Assembly (NCBI RefSeq): GCF_030929615.1
Contig: NZ_JAVFVU010000032.1
Location: 31,756-95,755, forward strand
From: Dyadobacter sp. LHD-138
GTDB taxonomy: Bacteria > Bacteroidota > Bacteroidia > Cytophagales > Spirosomataceae
Direction of reading: 5' to 3'
DNA length: 64,000 nt
Below the pieces are notes generated by a model, which ran no database searches, was not told where the DNA came from, and was given only the letters and a program-made list of their open reading frames with translations. The position numbers were made by a program, and so were the translations under genes. The stretch's first letter is position 1. The number at the start of each line of letters is the position of its first letter. Below are positions 53,719 through 62,002 of this stretch, piece by piece.

Positions 53719-54588
53719 ATGATGAATGGATATGAATTTCTGAAATATAAACCTGAGACCTGTAAGCAATTCAGCTGCAAAGGGATAACTTTTGTATATG
53801 ATGATGGTCTGCAGGCGGTGAAACGCGTTGATATTTTCACACACTATAATATTATTGCTTTCATTGTCAATGGAGAAAAAATAATCCATTGTCCGGGCAA
53901 GTCCTGGTTGCTGACAGCGGGTAACTGTTACTTTTTTAAAAAGGGTGCCTACAATCAGGCGCTTTATCTGCATGAAGGTTGGCGTTCCATGAATATTTAT
54001 ATTCCTGACGCATATCTCCGGGAGCTTATTGGCGACTATTTAAGGTGCGGCAAGGTGCAAACGATGGGCGGACATGCCATCGACCAGGTTATTCAGCTGG
54101 ATATCAATGAAATTTCAGGGGGGGGTCAGGAACTGATGTTTTCGGCTTTTTCCGGCAAACCGATACCCGCAGAGGATGTCCTTGAACAACAGTTTCGTCA
54201 GCTGATTTTTTCGATATTTGGCAATCGTAAAAACCAACAACTGGTTTCCTATCTGAAGAAACTTGCGGAGCAGCATAAGACTTCGCTTTTTGAAGTGATG
54301 GAAGCAAATTATATGTACAATCTGTCGCTGACGGAGTATGCCAGGATCGCGAATCGCAGTCTTGCCACGTTTAAGCGGGAGTTTAGAAGGCTGTTTTACA
54401 CGACGCCTGCGAAATGGCTTATGGACAGAAGACTGGATTTTGCCCAGCTGATGCTTGATACCACCGGAAAAAATATTGGCCAGATTATGTCCGAAAGCGG
54501 ATTTGAGAACAGTTCTCATTTTAGCAGGGTATTTAAAGAGAAATTTGGGGCATCACCTTTGAACTACCGAAAAGAGAAAACGCACTAA
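53719..54588 (+). CDS. AraC-family transcriptional regulator
   Basis: A 289-aa regulator. The N-terminal cupin-like ligand domain (about 10-125; GITFVYDDGLQAVKRVDIFT, LLTAGNCYFFKKGAYNQA) is of the ExsA/YesN-like type without a clear sugar site. The C-terminal double helix-turn-helix (about 190-287) has the two AraC helices: NLSLTEYARIANRSLATFKR and NIGQIMSESGFENSSHFSRV, FKEKFGASPLNYRK. Met1 and Met2 are adjacent ATGs; either could start. It is 99 bp upstream of and co-directional with an FAD-linked oxidase, which it may control. Confidence 0.92.
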   Translation: MMNGYEFLKYKPETCKQFSCKGITFVYDDGLQAVKRVDIFTHYNIIAFIVNGEKIIHCPGKSWLLTAGNCYFFKKGAYNQALYLHEGWRSMNIYIPDAYLRELIGDYLRCGKVQTMGGHAIDQVIQLDINEISGGGQELMFSAFSGKPIPAEDVLEQQFRQLIFSIFGNRKNQQLVSYLKKLAEQHKTSLFEVMEANYMYNLSLTEYARIANRSLATFKREFRRLFYTTPAKWLMDRRLDFAQLMLDTTGKNIGQIMSESGFENSSHFSRVFKEKFGASPLNYRKEKTH

Positions 54589-54687
54589 CCTTCACCCAGC
54601 AATACATGTTGCCGATGTTTTATCGGGCAAAAAATACTTTATACGATTTGTTGTGTCTATCACTTATCCCAGAGACTCTGCATATTT

Positions 54688-56079
54688 ATGGAAACAAACA
54701 GCTTTGCCCAGACCTATCCCCGTTTTGGGGGTAAAATTATTACTGCTCAGAAACCTGAGTATGAGACTGCCCGGAAAGTTCACAACGGCATGATCGACAA
54801 ATATCCTGATCTGATTGTGCAGTGCCAGGATGCTGAGGACGTTGCCATGGCGGTTAACTACGCACGAAAACACAAACTGCTGCTGGCGGTCAAAGGGGGA
54901 GGGCATAACGGTGCCGGCCTGGGTATGTGCGATGGCGGGATGGTGATTGATATGTCGCTGATGAGAAATGTCACGGTACATCCCGAAAAAAATACGGTCC
55001 TTGTCGAAGGCGGATGCACGCTTGGCGACCTGGATACGGCTACACACGCTTTCGGATTAGCCGTTCCAAGCGGCATTAACTCAACCACGGGAATAGGCGG
55101 GCTGACGCTTGGCGGAGGTCTTGGTCATTTGACGCGTCGTTGTGGCCTGACCATCGATAATCTGCTTGAAGCCAATATTGTGCTGGCTGACGGGCGGTTG
55201 GTGAAAGCTTCGGCTACCGAGAACGAAGATTTGTTTTGGGCAATACGCGGTGGTGGAGGCAATTTTGGAGTCGTTGTTTCATTCTTGTTCAGGACGCATC
55301 CAATCAGCACTGTGTATGGCGGCCCGATGTTTTGGAATATGAGTGAGGCCAAAGAACTGATGCTTTGGTATCAGACTTTTATCAAACAGGCGCCAGACGA
55401 AATTAACGGCTTTTTTGCGTTCCATCAAATACCGCCGGACCCCAACATGTTTCCTGAGGAGTTTCATTTGGAAACGATGTGCGGAATTGTATGGTGTCAT
55501 TCCGGTGATCCGGAAAAAGCAGAAGCATTCTTTCAGGAGTTCAGACAAAATAAAAAGCCAGCGATTGATCTGGTTGGGCCTTTGCCCGTTCCCGTGATAC
55601 AAACATTGTTCGACGGACTTTTTCTGCCGGGTTATCAATGGTATTGGAAAGGGGATTTCGTGAAAACGCTGACCGAGGAGGTTATTGATATCCACATCAA
55701 ACATGCGTGGAAAATTCCCAATTTCTTCTCGGGAATGCACCTTTATCCGATCAATGGGGCAGCGTCAAGGGTTGGGAAAGATGAAACCGCCTGGAATTAC
55801 CGGGACGCTACCTGGGCAATGGTGATCGCCGGTGTTGACCCGGATGTGAATAACAAAGATCGGATCATCAACTTTTCAAGGGATTACTGGACCGAACTTC
55901 ATCCGTATACAGAAGGCGGTTCGTATGTTAATTTTATGATGGAAGAAGGGGAAGATCGTATTAAGTCGACCTATGGTAAAAATTACCATAGACTGGTTGA
56001 TATCAAAGGGAAGTATGATCCGGACAATTTGTTCCGGGTGAATCAAAATATCAAACCGCAGGCAAAAATGACGTTTTGA
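54688..56079 (+). CDS. FAD-linked oxidase of the berberine-bridge-enzyme-like family
   Basis: A 463-aa oxidoreductase with a PP-loop FAD-binding domain (about 40-210) and a BBE C-terminal segment (YDPDNLFRVNQNIKP near 440-455). H73 in VKGGGHNGAG is the expected 8-alpha covalent flavin attachment site. The segment where bicovalent members carry a Cys reads SGINSTTGIGG, so attachment is probably through His only. GLTLGGGLGHLTRRCGLTID and AIRGGGGNFGVVVSF are family signatures. Such enzymes oxidise sugars, alcohols or aromatic alkaloids with O2. No signal peptide is seen. It lies downstream of an AraC regulator; substrate unknown. Confidence 0.9.
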   Translation: METNSFAQTYPRFGGKIITAQKPEYETARKVHNGMIDKYPDLIVQCQDAEDVAMAVNYARKHKLLLAVKGGGHNGAGLGMCDGGMVIDMSLMRNVTVHPEKNTVLVEGGCTLGDLDTATHAFGLAVPSGINSTTGIGGLTLGGGLGHLTRRCGLTIDNLLEANIVLADGRLVKASATENEDLFWAIRGGGGNFGVVVSFLFRTHPISTVYGGPMFWNMSEAKELMLWYQTFIKQAPDEINGFFAFHQIPPDPNMFPEEFHLETMCGIVWCHSGDPEKAEAFFQEFRQNKKPAIDLVGPLPVPVIQTLFDGLFLPGYQWYWKGDFVKTLTEEVIDIHIKHAWKIPNFFSGMHLYPINGAASRVGKDETAWNYRDATWAMVIAGVDPDVNNKDRIINFSRDYWTELHPYTEGGSYVNFMMEEGEDRIKSTYGKNYHRLVDIKGKYDPDNLFRVNQNIKPQAKMTF

Positions 56080-56131
56080 AAAGTATCCGCGGGCATTAAT
56101 CTGAACAAAGATGATCTCCGCGGATCTAATG

Positions 56132-57871
56132 TCAATGTGCGTTTTGTCTGTCTTCATGGTAAAGGAAAACCGGGTCCTTTTTTAAGTGTTCCCAGTCTTT
56201 CTTACAGTCTTCGTATAACTGTCGAATATCAGTTTGTACACCCATTTCAAGATTTTCAAAACCGTTTTCAGGCGTAAAAATCAGTTTTTCCAGATACCTG
56301 AGCATATTATAACACATCGTCAACTGACCGGTAGCTACAAGTTTTTCCAGTAGCTTACGAACTTTTTGTGGCTCGGTAAACCATAAAGTTGTACCGAAAC
56401 CAGACGCCTCATCAACAACTTTTTCTATTTCTTTCCCTATGGCACTATCATAATTTCCCGAAAAAATACCGGGATTTTCCGGGCCTGATACCGATTGTTT
56501 GTTTTTAATTTCGGTTGCTGTTTTTCGAAAGTTCTTACGGGTCAGATCTTTGATCAGTGTTGATATTCGTCGGTGTTCATACCGGTTGTCTTCATACAAT
56601 CTGTTATAATTCAGGCTTCTGACCACTTTTAGAAACACATTCAGCAGCAGCGTTCCCAAAGATCTCAGACGGTTTGTCAGCAGTGGTTCAAGGCGGTGCA
56701 CCGACAATTCTTCTATTTTCAAAGCCTTTATTTTTTCCTGATAAAACGGCGGTATTACCTCGGTGATTTTTCCGGTCAGCCAGGATTCCGTTTTTCGAAT
56801 TTGCTTCAACAACAGGAATTTTGAAAGCATAACCAGCAGTACCATCACGGATAAGCCAAGACATAGGCCCGTGCCGATATTATTTGCATATTTCCATAAA
56901 AAGGGAAGTAACAGCAAAAAAAGCAGGGAGCCTGTCAGGATATAATTTACCATTTTGCAGATGGTGGAGAATTTCTCTCGAAGTCTTTTTAGCGTAAAGC
57001 GCCTGAATCCCAATTTATCTTTTTTTTCAAGCGGTTTGTACTCCCTGATCGCAGGCGAGGCCACGTCCGAGATAATCACCAGATCAAAGTAGGGAAGATC
57101 GTTGTCTTTTTTATAGTTGAGAATGCTTTCAATTCCCTGGTTATCATAAATACCACCATCCATTACACCGATAGGCCCTATGCCTTGCGCAGTATTTTTA
57201 TTTCTCAGTATTTGCAGGTTAACTCCCTTGTCATGGACAAAGTCATCCGGCCAAAGCATGGGTTCGAAGCCAGCGGGAAAACAGCTGGAAGCTGCCATCA
57301 CGTCGGATAGTTTTACCTCCTGTAATTGTTTCTTAGGAATTCTGGTCCAAAAATTGCCCGCATATCCTGTCGAATCAGGATTTTTGAATCGAAAATTGAT
57401 CGCATTTTTAAATTCGGTACTGTTAAAAATCACTTCCTTTACATGAGAGGAGCCCATGCCGGCCAGATCCTGCATCACTTTTCCATTGGTGAAATGTGCG
57501 TCGTACGCCTCGGCAAAAGCGTTGATCAGGTTTTTACTTTTGCTGGTATTTTTCAGGTCCTGATCCGGATTTAATTTTTCAATACCGGTTTTTACCAGGT
57601 CCAGCGTTTCGAGTTTATCCAGCAGGAAATTGAATATTTCTCCGAAGGACCGTTTATCCTTTTTCATCAAAGCATATACAACACCCGTAATCGTTCCGCC
57701 TGAAACGGTTGAAAGCATCTCTACGTTTTCGAGCAACGGGTTTCCCTGGAATTGTATTCTGTTGAGATATGACATGGAACCCAGATGAAAGGATGCCGCG
57801 CGATAGCCGCCGCCGGAACAGCTCAGTGCAATTTTTTTCAGCGGTTGGTCAGGCAAACGTGTTTTTTCCAT
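56132..57871 (-). CDS. Patatin-like phospholipase with internal membrane segments
   Basis: A 579-aa patatin-family lipase. I start at the ATG at 57871 (MEKTRLPDQPLKKIALSCSG); the ATG at 57913 adds 14 unlikely residues. The oxyanion hole is G20-G-G-Y-R, the nucleophile S57 is in STVSGGT, and the catalytic Asp is in VMDGGIYDNQG near residue 235. Two hydrophobic segments (about 305-350, LTGSLLFLLLLPFLW and GLSVMVLLVMLSKFLLL) split the protein, and the C-terminal 220 residues are helical and charged. The VSGG form of the elbow recalls cytosolic phospholipase A2-like patatins. Membrane anchoring suggests lipid turnover or defence; no defence partner lies next to it. Confidence 0.88.
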   Translation of the reverse strand: MEKTRLPDQPLKKIALSCSGGGYRAASFHLGSMSYLNRIQFQGNPLLENVEMLSTVSGGTITGVVYALMKKDKRSFGEIFNFLLDKLETLDLVKTGIEKLNPDQDLKNTSKSKNLINAFAEAYDAHFTNGKVMQDLAGMGSSHVKEVIFNSTEFKNAINFRFKNPDSTGYAGNFWTRIPKKQLQEVKLSDVMAASSCFPAGFEPMLWPDDFVHDKGVNLQILRNKNTAQGIGPIGVMDGGIYDNQGIESILNYKKDNDLPYFDLVIISDVASPAIREYKPLEKKDKLGFRRFTLKRLREKFSTICKMVNYILTGSLLFLLLLPFLWKYANNIGTGLCLGLSVMVLLVMLSKFLLLKQIRKTESWLTGKITEVIPPFYQEKIKALKIEELSVHRLEPLLTNRLRSLGTLLLNVFLKVVRSLNYNRLYEDNRYEHRRISTLIKDLTRKNFRKTATEIKNKQSVSGPENPGIFSGNYDSAIGKEIEKVVDEASGFGTTLWFTEPQKVRKLLEKLVATGQLTMCYNMLRYLEKLIFTPENGFENLEMGVQTDIRQLYEDCKKDWEHLKKDPVFLYHEDRQNAH

Positions 57872-58171
57872 GGTTGAATTTATTAATGCGAAGTAACCGG
57901 AAAACCTGGTCATTTCCTTGGAATGTCATCGCAAAATAATTGTAGTATAAAAGATACTATTATACATTTTCGCTCTGTTAAAAGGGCTATTGTGTGAATG
58001 GGGAAAGAAAGGATTACTGTTGTTTTTTGTTTGAAACAACTCACTTATCTTTACCGTTGTCAGAAAAACAATGTATTGACTTAAAAGCCGATAAGCTATG
58101 CTTACGGACCTGTATTCCTTGCAATGCTTAGAGATAAATAATTTCCTAAACCAACCTGATTTACATTACAG

Positions 58172-58630
58172 ATGAACTTAAAATTGCTTTCCGCGAGCCT
58201 TCTGATTACATTTTCCGGCTGTAACGAGAATAAAAAAACAACTACCGAAACAAACGCACCGTCGATTGTGGGTACCTGGGAACTGGTATCCGCCAAAATT
58301 ATTACCCAAGGCGATACAGCGGTGACTTTTCCGGTCAAAGACCAGAAGATGCTTAAAATTTTCAGCACTGAAAGCTTTGCTTTTTTCAAACATGATATCA
58401 ACAAAGGCACTGGCGACACGGCTGTTTTTGAATCAGGTGCCGGAACGTATACTTTAAAAGGTGAAGATTACGCCGAACATCTGGAGTTTTGCAATTACAG
58501 AGGCTGGGAAAACCAGGATTTCAAGTTTAAACTTCGTTTGAAAAAGGATACCCTCATCCAGCGTGGTGTTGAAAAAATTGACAGCCTGAACATTGATCGG
58601 GAGATTGTTGAGACTTATGTGAAAAGATAA
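58172..58630 (+). CDS. Lipocalin-like lipoprotein, function unknown
   Basis: A 152-aa lipoprotein (lipobox TFSGC, Cys17). After a Thr/Lys linker comes the lipocalin-type start IVGTWELVSAKI, then alternating short strands (DQKMLKIFSTESFAFFKH, GAGTYTLKGEDYAEHLEFC, KFKLRLKKDTLIQRG). The layout is the same as in many Bacteroidetes proteins annotated as lipocalin-like (DUF4488-like). No residues for catalysis are visible. It is divergent from the patatin gene and not followed closely by another gene. Confidence 0.75.
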   Translation: MNLKLLSASLLITFSGCNENKKTTTETNAPSIVGTWELVSAKIITQGDTAVTFPVKDQKMLKIFSTESFAFFKHDINKGTGDTAVFESGAGTYTLKGEDYAEHLEFCNYRGWENQDFKFKLRLKKDTLIQRGVEKIDSLNIDREIVETYVKR

Positions 58631-58784
58631 ATCAGCTCGATAACTTTTTTGAATTTTGGCCAGTCGCCTACCAATCAAAACGATATTTCAGATCATCCAC
58701 GCTTTTCAAAGACGCTTAAATGTTAATGTAAGGGCCAAAATCATTCCTAGTTCAGAGTTTTTTCTACTCTTAATAAGAAATTGT
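58631..58784. other. Gap before the candidate small RNA
   Basis: Short AT-rich stretch with no gene, ending at the -33 box of the candidate RNA promoter. Nothing else seen. Confidence 0.5.
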
Positions 58785-58814
58785 TTGCAAAAACACAACT
58801 TTATTATAAATTTG
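58785..58814 (+). promoter_or_regulatory. Bacteroidetes housekeeping-type promoter
   Basis: TTG at 58785-58787 and TAAATTTG at 58807-58814, spaced by 19 nt, match the Bacteroidetes consensus (TTG / TAnnTTTG) exactly. No ORF follows; instead there is a terminator about 45-75 nt downstream. Confidence 0.65.
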
Positions 58815-58819
58815 CTCCC

Positions 58820-58889
58820 ATGCACATTTAATTGTGTGTAGAGGAGGGTAAGACTTATAAGAATTCCGGGCTTCCGGGATTCTTTTTTT
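58820..58889 (+). ncRNA. Candidate ~70-nt small RNA
   Basis: Delimited by the promoter at 58785-58814 and an intrinsic terminator at 58859-58889. The body can fold: AUGCACA pairs with UGUGUGU (two G-U pairs) around UUUAAU, extended by CUCC with GGAG. It contains GAGGAGGG, a purine-rich stretch that could base-pair with C/U-rich targets. No ORF longer than three codons occurs. The exact 5' end is inferred from promoter geometry. Confidence 0.45.
58859..58889 (+). terminator. Intrinsic terminator of the candidate small RNA
   Basis: AAGAATTCCGG pairs with CCGGGATTCTT (one G-T pair) around a 4-nt loop and is followed directly by seven T. It lies 229 bp from the nearest upstream stop, so it does not obviously serve the lipoprotein gene. 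Confidence 0.75.
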
Positions 58890-58955
58890 GTATCAACTGC
58901 TTTGTGTGTTTGCAATAGAATTCTCGCTATGGCAAGCAGTTTAAGTAATTCAAAG

Positions 58956-59059
58956 TAAGTAGTAGTGAAAAATAGTTTATGTTATTGATTTTTATAATAA
59001 GCTATTAATCATCCGGTTATTGAGTTAATCGCATATAACTACTTATCAGCAGCTACTTA
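58956..59059. repeat. Foldback (MITE/REP-like) repeat, copy 3 of 3
   Basis: About 104 bp, same orientation as copies 1 and 2. The ends are TAAGTAGTAG and AGCTACTTA. The centre (TTATAATAAGCTATTAATC, then CGGTTA) is nearly unchanged from copy 1, while the right inner arm has drifted. It lies between the candidate small RNA and the amidase gene. Confidence 0.85.
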
Positions 59060-59108
59060 ACTTAATTTCAATACCTTATATTCTTTTAATATGTGTATGT
59101 TGGTCAAC

Positions 59109-59924
59109 ATGGCAAAAATATTTCCCCTGGTTTTCGTTTTATTGTTTGCCGTTGGTTGCAAAACTTCCAGATATGCGAAGAGCGATAAGGTTTATAAGAA
59201 TCTGGCAAAAGGTTATGCAAAGCTTATCGAAGCCGCTCCTCCGATACATCAGGGTATAGATTCATTGCAACAGGGGCCACAGCTTTGGGTAGGCACTGTG
59301 AACTTCGGGATTCGCCGTGCGAATTTTGTTATCATGCATCACACGGCGCAGGATTCCGTGGCGCAAACACTTATGACGTTTACGACGCCGAGGACGCAGG
59401 TGAGTGCACATTATGTCGTTGGCCGGGATGGCAAAGTTTATCAGATGGTGAATGATTATCTCAGGGCGCAACATGCCGGAGAGTCTCGCTGGGGCAACAG
59501 TTCGGATATCAATTCCTCATCGATTGGCATTGAACTGGACAATAACGGCAACGAACCTTATTCTGACCAGCAAATACAAAGCCTCTGTGTGATCCTGGCG
59601 ACGTTGAAAAAGAGGTACAACATCCCGGCGTCCAATTTTATCGGGCATGCCGATATTGCGCCGACAAGAAAACCGGATCCCAACAATTTTCCATGGAAGG
59701 TTCTGGCGGAAAAAGGGTTTGGTTTGTGGTATGACGAAGTTTTGGAAACGCCTCCGGTCACTTTTGATCCTGTGATCGCTTTAAGAATTATCGGTTATGA
59801 TGTCCGCAATATCGACGCGGCGGTTGTTGCATTCAAACGGCATTTTATTCAAACTGATATTACACCCGCGCTGACGGAATGGGATAAGTCTGTATTGTTT
59901 AATCTGTACAGGAAGTACCTGTAA
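59109..59924 (+). CDS. N-acetylmuramoyl-L-alanine amidase (Amidase_2/AmpD-like) lipoprotein
   Basis: A 271-aa peptidoglycan amidase that cuts the bond between MurNAc and L-Ala. I start at the ATG at 59109 (MAKIFPLVFVLLFAVGCKTS); the ATG at 59091 adds six residues before the lipoprotein signal (lipobox FAVGC). The zinc-site features are FVIMHHTAQDS (His), SAHYVVGRDGKVYQMVNDYL, NSSSIGIELDNNGNE and FIGHADIAPTRKPDPNNFPW, in which the His and the later Asp complete the AmpD-like ligand set. Length and layout are normal for exported Amidase_2 proteins used in wall turnover or recycling. It starts 49 bp after foldback-repeat copy 3. Confidence 0.9.
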   Translation: MAKIFPLVFVLLFAVGCKTSRYAKSDKVYKNLAKGYAKLIEAAPPIHQGIDSLQQGPQLWVGTVNFGIRRANFVIMHHTAQDSVAQTLMTFTTPRTQVSAHYVVGRDGKVYQMVNDYLRAQHAGESRWGNSSDINSSSIGIELDNNGNEPYSDQQIQSLCVILATLKKRYNIPASNFIGHADIAPTRKPDPNNFPWKVLAEKGFGLWYDEVLETPPVTFDPVIALRIIGYDVRNIDAAVVAFKRHFIQTDITPALTEWDKSVLFNLYRKYL

Positions 59925-60065
59925 TGGTTGGATTACAGATGTGGTTTTTCCTTGAAACGCTCAATTTGTGATAAAACCAGCATGTTATTTCGGTTGGGTA
60001 GGGGGTAATACAGTCGCATCGCTGTCTTTGTAAGAAGATAGTATTGGTTTGAATTTAAAGATGCA

Positions 60066-61319
60066 ATGAAAGAACAGCTGGCTCCTGCCCGGTGGTACCG
60101 TATCATACCGATTGTTTTTATTACGTATAGTCTGGCTTATCTCGACCGGGCCAATTTTGGTTTTGCCGTGGCCGGGGGGATGGCAGAGGATCTTAATATT
60201 ACAAAAAGTACTTCGTCTTTGCTGGGATCCCTGTTTTTTCTGGGGTATTTCTTTTTCCAGATTCCGGGAGCGCACTACGCGTCTCATAAAAGTGCTAAAA
60301 AGCTGATTTTTATATCTCTGATCCTGTGGGGAGCGCTTGCGGCCGCTACGGGTATGGTGAGTAATGTGACCTCGCTGGTCGTGATCCGGTTTATGCTTGG
60401 TGTTGTAGAGAGCGCTGTGATGCCTTCGATGCTGATTTTATTAAGTCAGTGGTTTACGAGAAAAGAGCGGTCAAGGGCGAATACATTCCTGATTTTGGGA
60501 AATCCGGTGACTGTTCTTTGGATGTCGGTATTGTCGGGGTACCTGATCGACTCTATGGGTTGGCGTTGGATGTTTATCATTCAAGGAGCTCCGGGCATAG
60601 TCTGGGCGTTTATTTGGTGGAAAATGATCGATGAAAAACCCAGCGACGCACACTGGCTGGCAGTGGAGGAAAAGGAAGCTGTCGAGGAGCTTTTGCAGGC
60701 AGAGCAAGTGGGTATAAAACCTGTGAAAAATTATGCTGAGGCTTTTAAATCCCCTGCCGTGATCCTGTTGTGTTTTCAATATTTGTTATGGAGTTTGGGT
60801 GTGTACGGTTTCGTGATGTGGCTGCCTTCGATCATAAAATCCGCTCCTGATATGGATATTGTAACAACCGGCTGGCTTTCTGCGGTACCCTATATTCTGG
60901 CGATTGGAGGCATGCTTTCCGCATCTTATTTTTCTGACAAGAGTTTAAACAGGAGAGTTTTCATCTGGCCCTTTCTTTTGATTGCATCAATTGCATTTTT
61001 TGCAGCATACTTGCTTGGAACTACACATTTTTGGATTTCATTTGGTTTGCTTGTCATCGCAGGCGGCGCTCTTTATACACCATATGGACCGTTTTTTGCA
61101 GTAATAACCGAGATTTTGCCAAAGAATGTGGTGGGAGGGGCGCTTGGATTAATTAACAGCATAGGAGCGCTCGGGTCTTTTATAGGATCTTATCTGGTCG
61201 GTTATCTGAATGGAAGCACCGGAGGATTCGAATCGTCGTACATTTTAATGTCGATTGCCTTATTGGGTGCAACGATCCTGACTATTGTTGTGGTAAAGTC
61301 TCCTGAGCAAGCCAGATAA
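60066..61319 (+). CDS. MFS transporter, anion:cation symporter (GudP/ExuT-like) group
   Basis: A 417-aa inner-membrane carrier with 12 predicted transmembrane helices. The N-terminal signature is RWYRIIPIVFITYSLAYLDR followed by ANFGFAVAG, typical of the ACS family; the loop after helix 2 is the GxxxxxxxxxR-type LGSLFFLGYFFFQIPGAHYA, and the second half has YGPFFAVITEILPKNVVGGA. ACS members move sugar acids such as glucarate, galactonate or hexuronate with H+ or Na+. A sugar-acid substrate would suit the dehydrogenases elsewhere in the window, but that link is speculative. It lies 141 bp after the amidase gene on the same strand. Confidence 0.9.
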   Translation: MKEQLAPARWYRIIPIVFITYSLAYLDRANFGFAVAGGMAEDLNITKSTSSLLGSLFFLGYFFFQIPGAHYASHKSAKKLIFISLILWGALAAATGMVSNVTSLVVIRFMLGVVESAVMPSMLILLSQWFTRKERSRANTFLILGNPVTVLWMSVLSGYLIDSMGWRWMFIIQGAPGIVWAFIWWKMIDEKPSDAHWLAVEEKEAVEELLQAEQVGIKPVKNYAEAFKSPAVILLCFQYLLWSLGVYGFVMWLPSIIKSAPDMDIVTTGWLSAVPYILAIGGMLSASYFSDKSLNRRVFIWPFLLIASIAFFAAYLLGTTHFWISFGLLVIAGGALYTPYGPFFAVITEILPKNVVGGALGLINSIGALGSFIGSYLVGYLNGSTGGFESSYILMSIALLGATILTIVVVKSPEQAR

Positions 61320-61712
61320 TAACTGCCAAAGCCAAGGATTAAGGCACTTTCTTTGATTTTATACGAAGGAGCAGATGTTGTTGAAAAATATTTTCATTTT
61401 TTTGTTGACTCAATCTTCTCGTAAATAGAAAGTTAGTAACTGATAGAAAATAAAGTTTAAAATTAGTATCACAATAAATTTGGAACGTAAATCTAATTTT
61501 ATAATTTTGCATCACAATTGAGGGACACGGTAACACGGCGAAACAAAAATTGGTCATTCTAAAAGGTTGTTAGTCCGAAAAATAGCCACTGAAAAGTAAA
61601 TTTTAGTTTGAAAATATATCCTTAGGGATAACAGGATAGAAAGCCTCTGGCAGTTAGGTTAAACTATTTTTAAGGCAATCAAACGGAATTGTCGACATTA
61701 AACAGCCGATAT
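61320..61712. other. AT-rich stretch before tRNA-Lys
   Basis: About 390 bp without a gene. It should carry the tRNA promoter; TATTTTTA at about 61668 is close to a -7 box but imperfect. Bases near 61624 read TAGGGATAACAGG, which looks like part of a homing-endonuclease site but is too short to mean much. Confidence 0.5.
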
Positions 61713-61785
61713 GATTCCGTAGCTCAGCTGGTAGAGCAATACACTTTTAATGTATGGGTCCTGGGTTCGAATCCCAGCGGGATCA
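61713..61785 (+). tRNA. tRNA-Lys (anticodon UUU)
   Basis: A 73-nt tRNA. The acceptor stem pairs GATTCCG with CGGGATC (one G-T), the D arm is GCTC...GAGC, the anticodon arm ATACA-CTTTTAA-TGTAT carries TTT, and the T arm is CTGGG-TTCGAAT-CCCAG, ending in discriminator A with no encoded CCA. A terminator follows at once. A tyrosine integrase gene lies 217 bp downstream, so the 3' end of this tRNA is the likely attachment site of the element at the right end of the window. Confidence 0.97.
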
Positions 61786-61787
61786 CA

Positions 61788-61817
61788 AAAGGCACACGAA
61801 AGTGTGCCTTTCTTGTT
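61788..61817 (+). terminator. Terminator after tRNA-Lys
   Basis: AAAGGCACAC / GTGTGCCTTT, a 10-bp perfect stem with a GAAA tetraloop and a T-rich tail, starting 3 nt after the tRNA. Confidence 0.88.
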
Positions 61818-61884
61818 TAAAATGCATTGATTTTCAGCACATTTAACAAAAAAGCAGGTTATTCTGAATCAAGATAAATCAAAC

Positions 61885-61939
61885 CATTCGGTCACCTATT
61901 CGGTCACCGTTTTGATTTGGTAAATTAGGTGACCGAATG
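61885..61939. repeat. Recombinase-type repeats between tRNA-Lys and the integrase
   Basis: A 14-bp inverted repeat (CATTCGGTCACCTA at 61885-61898, its complement at 61926-61939) plus a direct copy of ATTCGGTCACC at 61898-61908. Placed between an attachment tRNA and an integrase, these are probable integrase or excisionase binding sites. Confidence 0.6.
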
Positions 61940-62002
61940 AATGTTTGATTGAGGCGATTTGATTTAAGGTTCTCCCGGAACATTTATTTCTAACCTTAAA
62001 AT

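Noticed and set aside
49760..54600. A possible defence island around MYG1, the exonuclease/GIY-YIG fusion and the AraC gene
   Set aside because: Each is a common housekeeping-type family; no toxin, sensor or defence module was recognised beside them.
58656..58915. Short frames on both strands around the candidate small RNA
   Set aside because: They cross the promoter and terminator and show no protein-like pattern; the RNA explanation fits better.
61624..61641. Resemblance to the I-SceI homing-endonuclease site (TAGGGATAACAGG)
   Set aside because: Only the first 13 bases match; there is no intron, homing gene or rRNA nearby, so chance is likely.
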